64,000 nucleotides of DNA from Haematobia irritans (lineage: Eukaryota; Arthropoda; Insecta; Diptera; Muscidae), in assembly GCF_050003625.1 (NCBI RefSeq), contig NC_134398.1, positions 112,940,145 to 113,004,144 on the forward strand, in the 5' to 3' direction. Shown here piece after piece: positions 44,587-56,110 of the stretch (within the stretch, counting starts at the first letter, position 1; each line of letters starts with the position of its first letter). The position numbers were made by a program, and so were the translations under genes. The notes below the pieces were generated by a model that saw only the letters and a program-made list of their open reading frames with translations, was not told the DNA's origin and did no database searches.

Positions 44587-47500
44587 TCAAGAAGGTTCAG
44601 CGGTTAAAACTAGAAGTGCCCATATGTAATAGGTACTTTTAGTTAATGTGGTATCACAATGGACTGAATAGTCTAAGTGAGCCTGAACCTTAATCGGGGT
44701 GCCACTTTAACCTAACCTAACCTAACATTTCACTGAAAGCTGCTTGCCCTAGAGGAAAGCCAAGGGGAAAAAATCGGCCGCCATGGTGGACTACGGAGTT
44801 AAGTAATATGAGAAAATCCTGCAGGAAGCTCTTTAACAAAGCAAAGTCCACAAGAGCTCCGGAGGATTGGGACACTTACAAGATGAATCTGAGAGCATAT
44901 AAACGAGAACTGAGACGGTCTCAACAAAACTCTTGGGATGGTTACTGTAGCAGTATTGAGAATACGTCAGAGGCTTCCAGACTACGGAAGGTACTAGCAT
45001 CCACTAACACCGCTCCAGGTTTCATTAAAACATCGGAGGGAAATTGGACAACGTCCAGTGAGGAGACGTTGCAGGTACTTTTGGACACACACTTCCCTGG
45101 AAATCAGACGGTTGAACCATGTTCTGGCGGTGTAACAGAGGCTCGGCGGTCATTTCCTATCGAGGAAATTGTGTCGGAATCTAGAATAAAATTGGCTTTA
45201 AATAGCTTTGGGCCATTCAAATCCCCCGGACCTGATGGAATTACTCCGGCGGAATTACAAGCAGTGTCTGAAAGAATTATCCCCTGGTTGACGGTGATAT
45301 ATAAACGATGTGTAAACTTTGCATATATTCCAGAAAAGCGGAGAGAAACAAAAGTCGTCTTCATACCTAACGCGGGGAAAGCCTCTCACTCGAGTGCGAA
45401 GGATTTCCGACCAATCAGCTTATCCTCATTCCTACTTAAGACCCTGGAGAGGGTGGATTCAAGTTTGCTCTCGAGACGACTGCATGCATACTCGAAGGGC
45501 AGGTCTACTGAGACCGCATTGCATGAACTAGTCTGCTTTATTGAAAGTTCACTATCGGTCAAAGAATACACAATCGTGGCGTTTCTAGACATCGAAGGGG
45601 CGTTCAATAATGTCCATCCGAGCTCGATATTAAATGGACTGACAACTCTGAATGTTGATCCATGTATACTCAGGCTGTTAGACGAACTGCTAATGAAGAG
45701 ACGTATTTCAGCCACACTAGGACAAGCAAACATACAAAAGTATGTGAACAGAGGCACTCCTCAAGGAGGAGTTCTATCACCTCTTATTTGGAATGTTGCT
45801 ATAAACATCCTTCTGGTTTCCCTAGAAAAAGAAAGGATACAAGTGGTGGCATACGCAGATGATGTGGCGCTAGCAGTCAGGGGAAAATTCCCATCCACAA
45901 TCAGAGATATTATACAGAGAGATCTCCGGATGACTGAGAAATGGGCGAAATATAATGGTCTTGGGGTAAATCCAGCAAAGACAGAACTAGTAATGTACTA
46001 CAAAGATCGCAAAACTCCCACGGTTAGGCCCTTTTCCTTAGGGGGTACTGAAATTCCCTTTGGTTAGTGTGCAAAATATCTTGGCGTTATATTGGACAGG
46101 AAGCTGAATTTAAGACTCAATATTTAAGAAAAGGCAAGAAATGCCACGGTAGCTTTGTACTCGTGCAAAAAGGCAATAGGGAAAAAGTGGGGACTAAAAC
46201 CAAAAATTGTGCATTGGCTATACAGGCAGTAGTTAGACTTATAATGCTATATGGTGTTGTAGTCTGGTGGCCGGCACTTCAGAAATCGGCTTGTTTAGAT
46301 AAAGTTCATCGTATGGCGAGCTTATGTATCTCAGGCGCATTTAGTAAGACAGGAACAGATTCCCTTAATGTCATGATGCATCTATTACCTTTAGACATTT
46401 TGGCCAAACAGTCAGCTGCAACAACGGCTGTGCGGTTGCGCGAGCTATCGCTGTGGTCGGAAAAAAGTTACGGTCACAGTTCGGTCCTCAAAATAATGCC
46501 AAATGTGCATAACGTAGTGGATTACACTTTGGCGAGACCATGAATGGGCAAATGGGGTTCGGAGTATATTCTAAAGATCTGGAAATTCGAATAGCGAGAA
46601 GATTACCTAATCATTGTAGTGTTTTTCAGGAGGAAATATTGGCAATAAGAGAGGTGGTGAATTGGCTGAGAAGTAATGTTCCAACAAATATTGGCATTAA
46701 TATATACTCAGACAGTCAACCTGCAATAAAATCCTTGGACTCTGTGTTCCTTAACTCGAAAACGGCCATAGACTGCCGCAAATCTCTCAACGAGATGGCT
46801 GAGCAGTACAATATTCACCTAATATGGGTGTCTGGCCGTAGGAACATACCGGGGAACTGCGAAGCAGATGTGTTAGCAAGGCTAGGAACTGCCTTACATA
46901 TTCCAGGGGAACTAGAATTTGTTGGTATGCCTCTGGCTACCTGCAAGCTCTTACTGCGTGAGAAGGCTGTCATGATGGCAAATGTTCGATGGGAGAATTG
47001 TAAGGGTTGTAACGACACCAAGCAAATATGGCCCCATTTAAACTTAAACCGCACACTAGATATGCTAGTGTTCTCGAGACGCCAGATATCACTCCTGATA
47101 TCTGCTATAACGGGTCGCTGCCTGATAGGCGATTTTGCAAAAACTATTGGTGCGAAGTATAATGACTATTGTATGAGCTGTCATGATGTGGAGGAAAAGG
47201 AATCAATTAAACACCCCTTGTGTGAGTGTCCTGCTTTTTGTGTAAGGCGTAAGCGAATTTTAGGAGCATATAGCTTTAGATTACTGGCAGACCTGGAAAA
47301 CGTTAACTTAAGCAGTTTGTTAATGTTTTTGGAGCAATCTGGTTGGTTCAACAAAAGTAAATAATAGAGAAGGTTCAGTGATTAAGACTAGAAGTGCCCA
47401 TATGTAATAGGTACTTTTAGTTAAATGTGGTATCACAATGGACTGAATAGTCTAAGTGAGCCTGAAATTTAATCGGGCTGTCACTTTAACCTAACCTAAC

Positions 47501-47705
47501 CTATCGTATTTTGTAGGCCATGAACTAAACGATTGCTACTTAAAATTTCCTTTCGAGTAGTTAATTTTCGTTGAAGATACAAAAAATGAACTAAAATTCT
47601 TGTAATAAATTATTGTAAAAATCTTCTTAAATTTACGAGACACTTTTTTGTGTAGGAATTGGGCCGGTTGCAATTGCCTGATCATAGTTGGGCCAAATCT
47701 ATCTA

Positions 47706-48328
47706 CACTGAAAAAAAGCATGCTCCGTTCCAAAGACTTTGTCTTTACTCTTATGATTTGTGTATTGATTCCGAGCCAAAGAATCGGAGAATTCAAGTAG
47801 GAACAAATTTTAGACACAATTCTCTTTTAATTTGGAGTTTTGCGTACGTGATTCTAGGAAGCAAATTTAAATTTTTCGTTTTTTCGAGTTTTTTCTTCAT
47901 ACGCTATCAAAGTCCTTTACAAACGTGTTAACGACAACATAAATTTTGAAGTTCCGACTCGACTTCCAGTAGAAATTACGCTATGTTTCAAGTAAAAAAC
48001 GTCTTTATAATAAAGTGTTGAAAAACATGTCCTATTTTTGAACACTTTTTTACTTTGTAGTCAAGATGCAAAAAGACAACAAGTTTAAAGACAATTTCTT
48101 TAATTTCAAAGAATTTTTCTTAATTATTAAAATCAAGGTGACTTTAGCCCAATAAATTTTTCTTTCATGTTATGATACCCATTTCTAATTCTAATCACTT
48201 ACTAATAAGGAAAAAACGACTTCCTTGAACAATTTATCGACTTTTGGACAAGGAAAAAAAAAAAACTTTATATCTGAAAAATATTCTTCTTTGCTAAGCA
48301 AAATTCCTCACGACAATATTTTTTAGTG
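47706..48328 (+). mobile_element. MITE T copy A (623 bp)
   Basis: Ends CACTGAAAAAAAGCATGC and (reverse complement) CACTAAAAAATATTGTCG lie inside TA duplications (47704-47705, 48329-48330). It is an inverted, full-length match of 62686-63340. It is non-coding. Confidence 0.85.
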
Positions 48329-48330
48329 TA

Positions 48331-49440
48331 GTCTGCCGTAGGAGGTCTATTTTCTCCGGTGCTATGGGTGGTGGTCGGACTTCGAGAAGAGGATTAACCT
48401 TGTAGCTTCTCACCGCTTGTGCTACAGTAGTCTCATGAATCCTGTTCTGACTTGCCTGGTATGCTGCCGTGGAAGTTAAGTATAGACTTTTTTGTTGAAC
48501 ATTTACGTATTTTACAAGAAATTTAGAACAGCATCTCCCCTATAAAAAATTAGGTTAAAAAGCTCATTTCTCGAATTTCATTCTCTTTTTGCGATAATTA
48601 ACAAAGCTATTCATATACGAGTACAAATAAATTTCAGTTCAAAAACACTTGTTGAAAAATCTTAAAAATAAGTCTTAACCTATATATGAAGCTTTTTTTA
48701 TATTTTATCTAATAATTTAATGTCTCAGTTAATTTAAAGATAATGTTTTCAAATAGAAAATGGGTTTAATTTACATTTTGCTTGGCTCCATCTAGCCTTG
48801 CTTCAAAGGCATACGTCTTTAACGAAAATTTCAAAGATTCGTGTCCTGAATTCTATGAAAAAAATTGAAGGAAATATTGTAAATTTACATGTAATCAAAT
48901 TTTGGAAGGATTAATTACTTCTTAGAACGAGTGAACTAAAATAATTTTCTATTCTAAGTCTTATTCATATACACCAAAAAATTTACAAAGAACGAAAAAT
49001 TTCGTTAAAAGTACGAAACTTGTCATTTTTTCCAATCAAAGAAACTTTCATTAAAGTACGAAATATTTCTTTCTTTCTTTTCTTTTTATGAAGAAAAGTT
49101 CTTCCATATTTTTCGTAGTTTGTAAGAAAAAAAACTTCGTACTTTTTATGAAAAATGTTCGAACTTTTAGTTCGAGCAGTAACAAGTTTGAAAAATGTCA
49201 TGCTTCACTTTTATTCATAGCATACTGTCACCCAAATGAGAAGTAGAATAGACATGCATTAAAAATTGAATAAAGGAATACACTCAAGCACATTATCAAC
49301 GACAATTTTATGTCGCGAACGTAAATTTTACAACTTCAATGAAACCTATTCGTTATTTGAAAGAAAATGTTTCGTACTTTTTATGAAGAAATTTTAGCGC
49401 AGAATGTAAAAACTTCTTCACAAATGTCATGATATTTGAG
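48331..49440. other. AT-rich stretch with MITE-like debris
   Basis: 48590-48860 resembles 1300-1690. 48850-48960 resembles the Y/Z family (ggaaggattaattacttctt, gaactaaaataattttcta). 48970-49140 has scattered inverted gtacgaaa/tttcgtac words. No gene was recognised. Confidence 0.35.
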
Positions 49441-49471
49441 GAATTTCAAATCCACTTTGAATAGATTTCGA

Positions 49472-49502
49472 GCCGTGTGGGACTATGTATGTCCCACACG
49501 GC
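49472..49502. repeat. Perfect 12-bp-stem hairpin of a dispersed repeat
   Basis: gccgtgtgggac, a 7-base loop, then gtcccacacggc, followed by aactactactact. A decayed relative with the same surroundings lies at 58785-58835. Confidence 0.7.
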
Positions 49503-49606
49503 AACTACTACTACTTGGTACCATATGATAGTCATTCACATTTCACTTCCAAAATCTACTAGATTTCAACTGTCATTTGCCATATAAAACCCTCTTTTAT
49601 ATACCA

Positions 49607-49690
49607 AATATTCCCGGGAATTCACGCATTTAATTCCCGGGAAAGCGGGATCTAAAAAAAATAGCAAATTCCTGGGAAAAAACCCTAATG
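49607..49690. repeat. Short repeat with ttcccgggaaagcggga
   Basis: The same word recurs at 53765-53785. The repeat contains CCCGGG palindromes. Nothing else could be deduced. Confidence 0.4.
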
Positions 49691-49789
49691 CTAACTATTG
49701 CACTACAGTGCACAGTGCTTTGAACACGTGGAAAAAATATGTGCTCCGATTTTTATTCCAATTAAAGTTTTTAATAGTCTATGATACTA

Positions 49790-51247
49790 CACCCAGAAAA
49801 AAGTGACCCCTTCTTTAAGTTAAAATGAACTCATTGTGAAGAAAGTTGAACTTCGTATAGCGCCAAAGACATTTTTATTTGTTTGAACGATGTGATTTTC
49901 GTAGAAATTAGGAATAATGCATTCCATATATTAGTCAACATTTTCCTATATTTATATACCACTATACTACAGAATGAAAAAATTTAACTAATTTGAATTC
50001 ATATATGGAATGATTTTATTGAATTTTTTTCATTCATTTCGACAAATCTTACACATTTGTGGTAAAACTTTTACTTCATAATTTGAACTGCTTACCTTCG
50101 TTTTTAAATACAATTTTATTTATTTCTATAAGCAATTTTATCTTCAATAAAAGACATGTTTTATTAATATATTGAATATATTTATTAAGAATCAACAGCA
50201 TCGAATCTCTTTGAAATATTAGTTTATTATTCCACTATTTCCAATTTCCGTGTGATATTATAAACTGTAAAACGCACTTTTTCTTCTTCTTGTACATTTC
50301 ACTTTTAATAAGTCGCTGCCTAACGATTTTGTCCTCCTTTTACAATTTCAATACCTACAAATATAAAAAATCATAAAACATTTTTGTTCCAAAAGGTTAG
50401 CGTCACTGAATATTACCTGATAATTGAAGATTCCAAAATGAAGACAAATGAAAGGGTTGTTATTCTGCTGGTGTTTTCTTTCTTTATACACTATCACGAA
50501 CATTGATTAGATTTATTTAAAAATAGATAGATTTATTTAAAAAAAAACGAAAATTTTTCTCACTAATTTAAAATAACAAATATTTTATATATTTTATTTT
50601 TTATTTATTATATTATTTTACCATATTATTTTTTAACAATCTCTCCGTATACCAAAACAACACGATTCCAACTAAAAAAACAACCGACGCGCAAATATAT
50701 CGATTACACCCACGCGCAAACACATCGATTACGATGACAGGTATCGATTACAGGTAGACAATAGAAATTTAGGAAAATTTCCTATATTCTAACAAGTGTG
50801 TTTCCTTAAGTTTTGAAAGGATTGCATACTTCTTAGTACGAATGAACTAAAATATTTTTCTATGCCAAGTGTTGTTCGTATGTATGAAAAACTTTCTATA
50901 ATAAAGGAAGTCGCAATTATCATTTTATAAGAAATTTTACTAATTTTGAGGAAACTTGGTTTTAGTTCGGTTTTTGTTTATTTTTACGAATGCTTTGTTA
51001 TCGGTGAATAAAATTTTCTTTTTCAGTAGTAAATTCTTATACCCAGCGAAGAAAACAGTATGAGTAAAATTCCATGCCTTATTCTAGTTAATGAACTATT
51101 CCTAACTGCTTACAGTTTAGGATTTTTTTACTGAAACGAGTAAATTTTATTATTTTTCACAAAAATTTACCTTAATGGAAATAAAATGGATAAACTATAT
51201 TGATGAAAATTTTTTCCTTTAGTTTCGAAGGCACTTTTTTCTGGGTG
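49790..51247. mobile_element. Element Z, TA-target, 1458 bp
   Basis: Ends CACCCAGAAAAAAGTG on both sides lie inside TA duplications (49788-49789, 51248-51249). The right part (50760-50960) resembles Y ends (gaactaaaatatttttcta). The interior has two copies of cgcgcaaa..atcgattac. There is no transposase frame. Confidence 0.75.
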
Positions 51248-51372
51248 TAAGCTTCGACATTCATAGATATAATTTTTTGTCCTCAAAACGGAACTTTTTT
51301 CAAAATGTATATGTTTTACAAACTTTTGCAAAAATAACGTAACATTTTCAAAATCAACAAAATTTATTTTTG

Positions 51373-52297
51373 GCCAAATAGTAGTGAAAATGTTCTTTTT
51401 TGATCCGAAAATGGTGCAAACTTGACGCAGAAGCGATGACTTTAACATAGGCTTGTCATAGGACGGATGTCCAATTTAAAATTTGTAAATTAAAAAATTA
51501 ATTGATACAATTAACTATTTAATTAAACTCAGAAGACTAAGTCAATTAAAAAAGTGATGGAAAATTTTTTAATTACATACAATTTATTCCAAACTAAAAA
51601 CACTAAGTCAGTTAAGAAAGTAATTAAAAATAGTTACGTTTTTAATGAAAAAATAATTGAGTTTTGCAATCAACATAAAAAAATAATTGAAATTTCCTAA
51701 TGAAATCAATTAAGTTTTTAATCAATTTTTTTAATGTCTAATTAAAACTTCGATTGATACTATTTGTTTCGTGATTGAAGTCATTTGAATTAAAAAAATA
51801 ATTGGATAAATTAATTTCCCAGCAAAAAAATTTAGAAGTTCTTCTAAAGGCACAACTTTAAAAGCGAGTTTTATATAACTCGCTTTTTTATATTTTTAAT
51901 GAGAAATTTAAAATTCTATTGTTTCAAATAAGTTAAAAACAGATTAAGAATTGATAAAGTAGTGGTAATTATTTGAAATTTGCTTAAAATGCTAAATCCT
52001 TTCTAAAAAAATTGCGAATTTTTGAAAATATTTGATGTCAAAAGTTCCTGACAAGCGTTATAATGTATTAAAAATCATTAAAAATGTTAAAAATTATTTA
52101 TTAGTCAAAATATTACAAAATTTTTAATTTCACATCCAAAACACTGAATTCGGATCACACCTTAAGAAGTGATTCAAATTCAGTGCAACAGCTGTTAAAA
52201 TTGTGGACATCCTCCTATGACAAGCCCATGTTAAATTCATCGCTTCTACGTCACCACTTCCGGATCCAAAAAGAACATTTTCACTACTTTTTTGGCG
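51373..52297. mobile_element. Foldback-type element with ~100-bp inverted arms
   Basis: Left arm 51373-51474 (tagtagtgaaaatgttcttt, agaagcgatga, cttgtcatagga, ggatgtcca) recurs inverted at 52199-52297. The arms differ by several changes. The interior is AT-rich and non-coding. No target duplication was confirmed. Confidence 0.65.
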
Positions 52298-52329
52298 ACG
52301 CTTTTTCGTGACGCTGGGTTCGAGATTGA

Positions 52330-52460
52330 ATCAGAAAAATATTTTTTTGTGTGTGGGCTCCACATAAAATAATTCGATTGCACATGACTGTCTATAGTAG
52401 AATTTTGTGCGCAAGCCATGTTGATACATAAGATTCGGCCGGCTGTTTAACTTGTTTTGT
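52330..52460. repeat. Decayed end of a family 1 element
   Basis: The words aattcgattgcacatgactgtc, gaattttgtgcgcaagccatg and cataagattcggccggctg follow the order seen at 11693-11797. Confidence 0.45.
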
Positions 52461-53055
52461 CTTACTGCACTTCTTCGCCTATATTGTACTCGATCTGAGC
52501 CAAGAGAGTCGATGTCAATTCACATATATTATAAATAATATGAATTAATTTATTTAAAACAAACAGCGCACATTACACATTTGCAATGTCCCAAATATAG
52601 TTCATTATTTCAGATTACACCATGGAGTGGTCAGTCAATATACACTTAAGACATATCGATTTGTAAAATCCAAGGTGCACATTTAGAAGACAATACATGT
52701 GGCAGGCCATCATTGCCAGGTATGACATGAAATGACTCATTTTTGTCTTTGTTTCGAGGTGCATTAGGGCCGCTTTAATAAATTATTAATGGTTTTATCT
52801 CATTGGCTTAATTCATTCCGTCATTATACCTGTCCTCTGTCCGTCCATTCATTTTCTCACTCATTAAATCATAAAATTGATAAGCACAGGTTTATTGAAT
52901 GGATATTATGGTCTCGCTGAGTGTAAATTCATCTGTTGTAAGAGCATCATGTGTGGTATGTGGATGTCCAGTCATGAAATAAGAACAATGATATCGCTAC
53001 ATTATCTCTGGGACTTAATTCTTCCAAACGCGACATGTAACCGTTTCTTTGTTTT
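52461..53055. other. AT-rich stretch, nothing recognised
   Basis: No supported gene or repeat. Confidence 0.35.
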
Positions 53056-53059
53056 AGAA

Positions 53060-53570
53060 AGGATATCTTTAAAATACTTTGGGGTTATTTTGACAGGTAG
53101 CTTAACTCTAAGCTTAATATTGAAGAAAGGGCTAGAAAAGCCACGTTCGCTTTTTACACGTTCAAGAAGGCAATAGGCAGTGGTTAGACCTATAATGCTA
53201 TATGGTGTTGTGGTCTGGTGGCCGGCACTTCAGTTTGAAACTCTAATTCCCAACAGTACGGCTTGGGGCACACAAACCCCTGGGAATAAACGTTATATGG
53301 ATTCCTACACCAGTGGCTACAAATTGAATGGACAAAGACCTGGAACTTAAAACAGCGAAACGATTACCTAATCACTGTAGTGTTTTTCTGGCTGAAATAT
53401 TAATAATAAAAGAGGCGGTAAATTGGCCGAGAATTAACGTTCCAACAAATGTTGGCATTAATACCATATATAATCAGACAGTCAACCTGCAATAAAATCC
53501 TAGAACTCTGTTTTCCTTAACTTTGAAACGTCCATCAACTGCTACAAATCCCTCAATGAGATGGAGAGAA
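53060..53570 (+). pseudogene. LOA fragment (post-RT region and RNase H)
   Basis: It matches LOA ORF2 around 36210-37050 with an internal deletion joining the 'cggcacttcag' segment directly to 'tttgaaactctaattcccaac'. Multiple frameshifts follow. The first RNase H Asp context reads T-S-G. It ends in the S-L-N-E-M region. Confidence 0.8.
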
Positions 53571-53576
53571 AATAAA

Positions 53577-53625
53577 GCGATTTTCAAGTCGAAAACAGAG
53601 CATAGTACCGGCCTTAACCTAACCT
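53577..53625. repeat. TTA-MITE end fragment joined to a TAACC tail
   Basis: gcgattttcaagtcgaaaac..gtaccggcct matches the right end of 13991-14224. It continues into taacctaacctaagg, like the LOA tail. Confidence 0.4.
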
Positions 53626-53635
53626 AAGGACATCT

Positions 53636-53745
53636 TTAAGACAGTATATGACTTTTAATAATCATGCAAAAATTAGTTCATAATTCTATATAGCCCTAAT
53701 ATAAACTGACCCCTAAGATTTTTCTTCTGGAGCCTCATGGATAGG
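53636..53745 (-). repeat. Family 1 fragment, about one 153-bp unit
   Basis: The words gtatatgacttttaataatcatgcaaaaatt and tatatagccctaatataaac correspond to one unit of the 10241 array. Confidence 0.5.
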
Positions 53746-54405
53746 AATTTCTCGTACTTTTTCCATTCCCGGGAAAGCGGGAAATTTTTTCGAATTTCCA
53801 GGGATCCCGGTCAAAGGGAAGCTTGCTTCGATGTGGCATATATTTAGACATTTAAATAAATTAGAAATCGCCAAAACTACGGTTATAAGGCGCTGTCTGG
53901 AAAACTAACAATGTATATGATGTATATTGTACCAAAATAAGAAATATTTTGTAATAACAAAATACAAAAAGCTTTTACAATGGTCACAATGGACAGTCTA
54001 GTCTAGCTGTGGCTTTTGTAGCTCATAGACGTGTTTAAAACCGTATTGGGTATCAAAGAAAGCATTTTTTAATAAAAACAAAAAACAGTTACTCGAGTTC
54101 AGTTGGGAATCTACACTGGATTTTGCTGACTGCAACTAAAACAATTGTGCTGCTATATTAAAACTGGCAGATCAATAAAAAATCACAACAACAACACACA
54201 AATATACAAGTGAGATTCATAGATAATATGTACTGTATAAAACTATAAACAAACTGATAGAGACAGAAGAATCAATTCAGCATAACAGAAACAATTGTTA
54301 TAGTTACCCAGATAAGGTGCAGAACAACGCTCGTGAAATTGATCGCATGATACAATGAAACGGGTAACATACGTAACAATATATTAATTGGGTTATTTTT
54401 GAAAA

Positions 54406-56108
54406 ATGGATGAAACTCCATCAGCCGCTACGGCAAGAAATATCCTAAGCCTTTGCAGAGTTTCAAAACTCAAAGAACTGGATCAATTCAACATTGATCT
54501 CCAAGAGAGAATAAGAGCGTTGGAGAATATTTGCAGTCAACTGCATGAGGAAAATACAGCATTGCGATCACAGTTCGCACAATCTCAAAGAACAGATAAT
54601 AATAATGGAAGTAGTGAAGAAGCTACACGCAGAGAAGGAATATGATCACCTCAAACATGTTTCAAGAGCAAAATGTTATTTTTGTATGGTGACCATGTTA
54701 CATGTTTGTCACTATAATGTTATTTTCTCGTAAAATATAACCTGCTTGCCGAAATCAGATACATGATTTCCGAGAAAATAACAAGGTTGCGAAAACCATG
54801 TTACATGATTACCACCCAAAAATAACATTTTGCTCTTAAAACATGTTTGGGGTGATCATATTCCTTCTCTGGGTGTACTAACGCAAATGTTAGTATGGCT
54901 AAAGAATCAGGTAATACCCCAAAAATAATATATGCAACAGATGAATTGGCAAAGGAAACCGAGTAGATCCTGGTGAAAAATAGAAACAAGGTAAAAGGCA
55001 AGAAAAAAGTCTACTGAAATACAAGTGGAGCCCTCTACACCCCCGAAAACCCAAGGCGAGGGTACTGTAAATCTAGATGCTGAAAATACTGATGCCACGA
55101 ATACTATTACGAGAGCTCAGCCAAGGCCTGTTCGCCCACCACCTATTATAGTTAGCGCTGTGGAAAATTACACTGCCCTTCGCAACATCATAAAACCAAA
55201 AGCCTCTAATGGATTTACTATAAAACATATAGATTATCATTCTCTTAAAATATCAACATTCGAAGCCAATGATTACATAGAAGTAACCAAAGCTCTTAAT
55301 GAGGCCAACATACAATGGCATTCATATGAAACCAAACATGATCGCCCTATACGTGTGGTAGCGAAAAACCTACATCACTCTTGCAGCCCCATCGAAATTA
55401 TTTCGGATCTGAAAGAACAAGGCTTCAATATTTTGAATGCTTTTAATAAACCTCCTCACTATACGAAGAGTCCCCTCAATATTTTTATTCTAAGCTTCCA
55501 TCCTTCGGAGAATATAAAAGATATATATGAAATAAAGCTAATTTTGAACACCATTGTCAAAATAGAAGCCATCAAACTTCCAAAACCTATTCCCCCAATG
55601 TAAAAACTGCCAGGGATATAATCATACAAAGAACTACTGCTCTAAACAACCAAGGTGCGCTAAATGCGCGGGCAAACACGAAACCGAAAATTGTGAAAAA
55701 CGGTCCGTTTTTCTCCCGAAATGCTGCAATTGCGGTGAACAACATCCTGCGAGCTATAGAGGATGTATTGTCGCTAAGGAACTTCAAAAGTTGCGCAATC
55801 AAAAGCAAAAACTCCATAAACGTGTTCAAAACTCTGAAAATCGGCTCCAAAACAATAATGGACCACAAAGAAATGAACCAGTTCCTACTACCTCGCAAAA
55901 TACATCAAAAACAATTCAATTCAGAACTACAAATTTGTACTCTGACGCAGTTAAAAACAAAAACGCTCAACAGGTAAACGCACAAAAAGCTACCCACGAA
56001 ACTATCCTTTCAAAAATCCTATCAAAATTGGAGTCAATCGAATCATTTAACAAGTGCTTAGACAATCGCTTAAGCTTGTTAGAGGAGAATTTTTTCAATA
56101 CACTTTAA
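54406..56108 (+). pseudogene. Jockey-clade ORF1 (gag-like), interrupted and frameshifted
   Basis: 54406-54645 opens with M-D-E-T-P-S-A-A-T-A-R-N and a Leu-rich coiled coil (residues ~18-55). After the MITE (54626-54875) the frame resumes. 55025-55603 encodes the pre-knuckle domain (A-L-N-E-A-N-I-Q-W-H-S-Y, P-I-R-V-V-A-K-N-L-H-H-S-C, P-L-N-I-F-I-L). After a frameshift come CCHC knuckles C-K-N-C-Q-G-Y-N-H-T-K-N-Y-C, C-A-K-C-A-G-K-H and C-C-N-C-G-E-Q-H-P, as in jockey gag. A C-terminal coiled coil ends at 56108. Confidence 0.85.
54626..54875. mobile_element. 250-bp foldback MITE inside jockey ORF1
   Basis: Ends CACGCAGAGAAGGAATATGA / CACCCAGAGAAGGAATATGA lie inside TA duplications (54624-54625, 54876-54877). 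The inverted arms extend over ~60 bp. A relative lies at about 62330-62625. The ends are a variant of the CAC-type ends of T, Y and Z. Confidence 0.85.
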
Positions 56109-56110
56109 TA

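Larger units (their letters stand above)
39700..44723 (+). mobile_element. LOA element L5, young full-length copy in L4 ORF2
   Basis: It is bracketed by AACATTTCACTG (39688-39699, 44724-44735; the first AAC may belong to the CCTAA tail). It carries the full leader, ORF1, ORF2 and 3' tail, about 5.02 kb. It is the most complete retrotransposon in the window. It differs from L3 mostly downstream of about 42850. Confidence 0.93.
37756..47364 (+). pseudogene. LOA L4 ORF1 and ORF2, decayed and interrupted
   Basis: ORF1 is readable at 37756-37986, 37959-38231 and 38274-38912 with a frameshift and an early stop (38229) where L5 has R-H-Q-E-A-G. ORF2 is readable at 38860-39087 (stop where L5 has Glu) and 39094-39699. 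After L5 it continues at 44760-46067, 46067-46543 and 46540-47364. A deletion removes M-I-D-I-Y-L-R-T-S near 45450. Another at 46540 removes the first part of RNase H including the T-D-G Asp. The YADD box remains. It is about 10% or more diverged from L3 and L5 in places, but not over 45560-46000. Confidence 0.88.
32068..47502 (+). mobile_element. LOA element L4, the host copy, in three pieces
   Basis: Pieces 32068-32217, 37750-39699 and 44724-47502 make one element. It is flanked by a 12-bp duplication ATCGTATTTTGT (32056-32067, 47503-47514) in element Y2. The first piece has the 5' leader and the first codons of ORF1. The second has the rest of ORF1 and the endonuclease. The third has the endonuclease-RT linker, RT, RNase H and the tail. 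Two younger LOA copies separate the pieces. The three pieces only make sense together because each cut is bracketed by its own duplication. Confidence 0.88.
30059..47652 (-). mobile_element. Element Y copy 2, split by LOA L4
   Basis: It is inverted relative to Y1. Outer ends are CACTGAAAAAACAGTG at 30059 and, in reverse complement, CACAAAAAAGTGTCTCG at 47652, with TA on both sides (30057-30058, 47653-47654). Y2 sequence proper is 30059-32067 plus 47515-47652, about 2.1 kb. The junction is proved by Y1, where the corresponding region (14855-14885) is continuous. Exon-like units occur at 30702-30769, 30896-30962, 31093-31158 and 31363-31428. Confidence 0.8.

Noticed and set aside
32068..47502. 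True head-to-tail LOA tandem array
   Set aside because: Matching target duplications at both younger copies and at the outer ends show nested insertion into a single older element.
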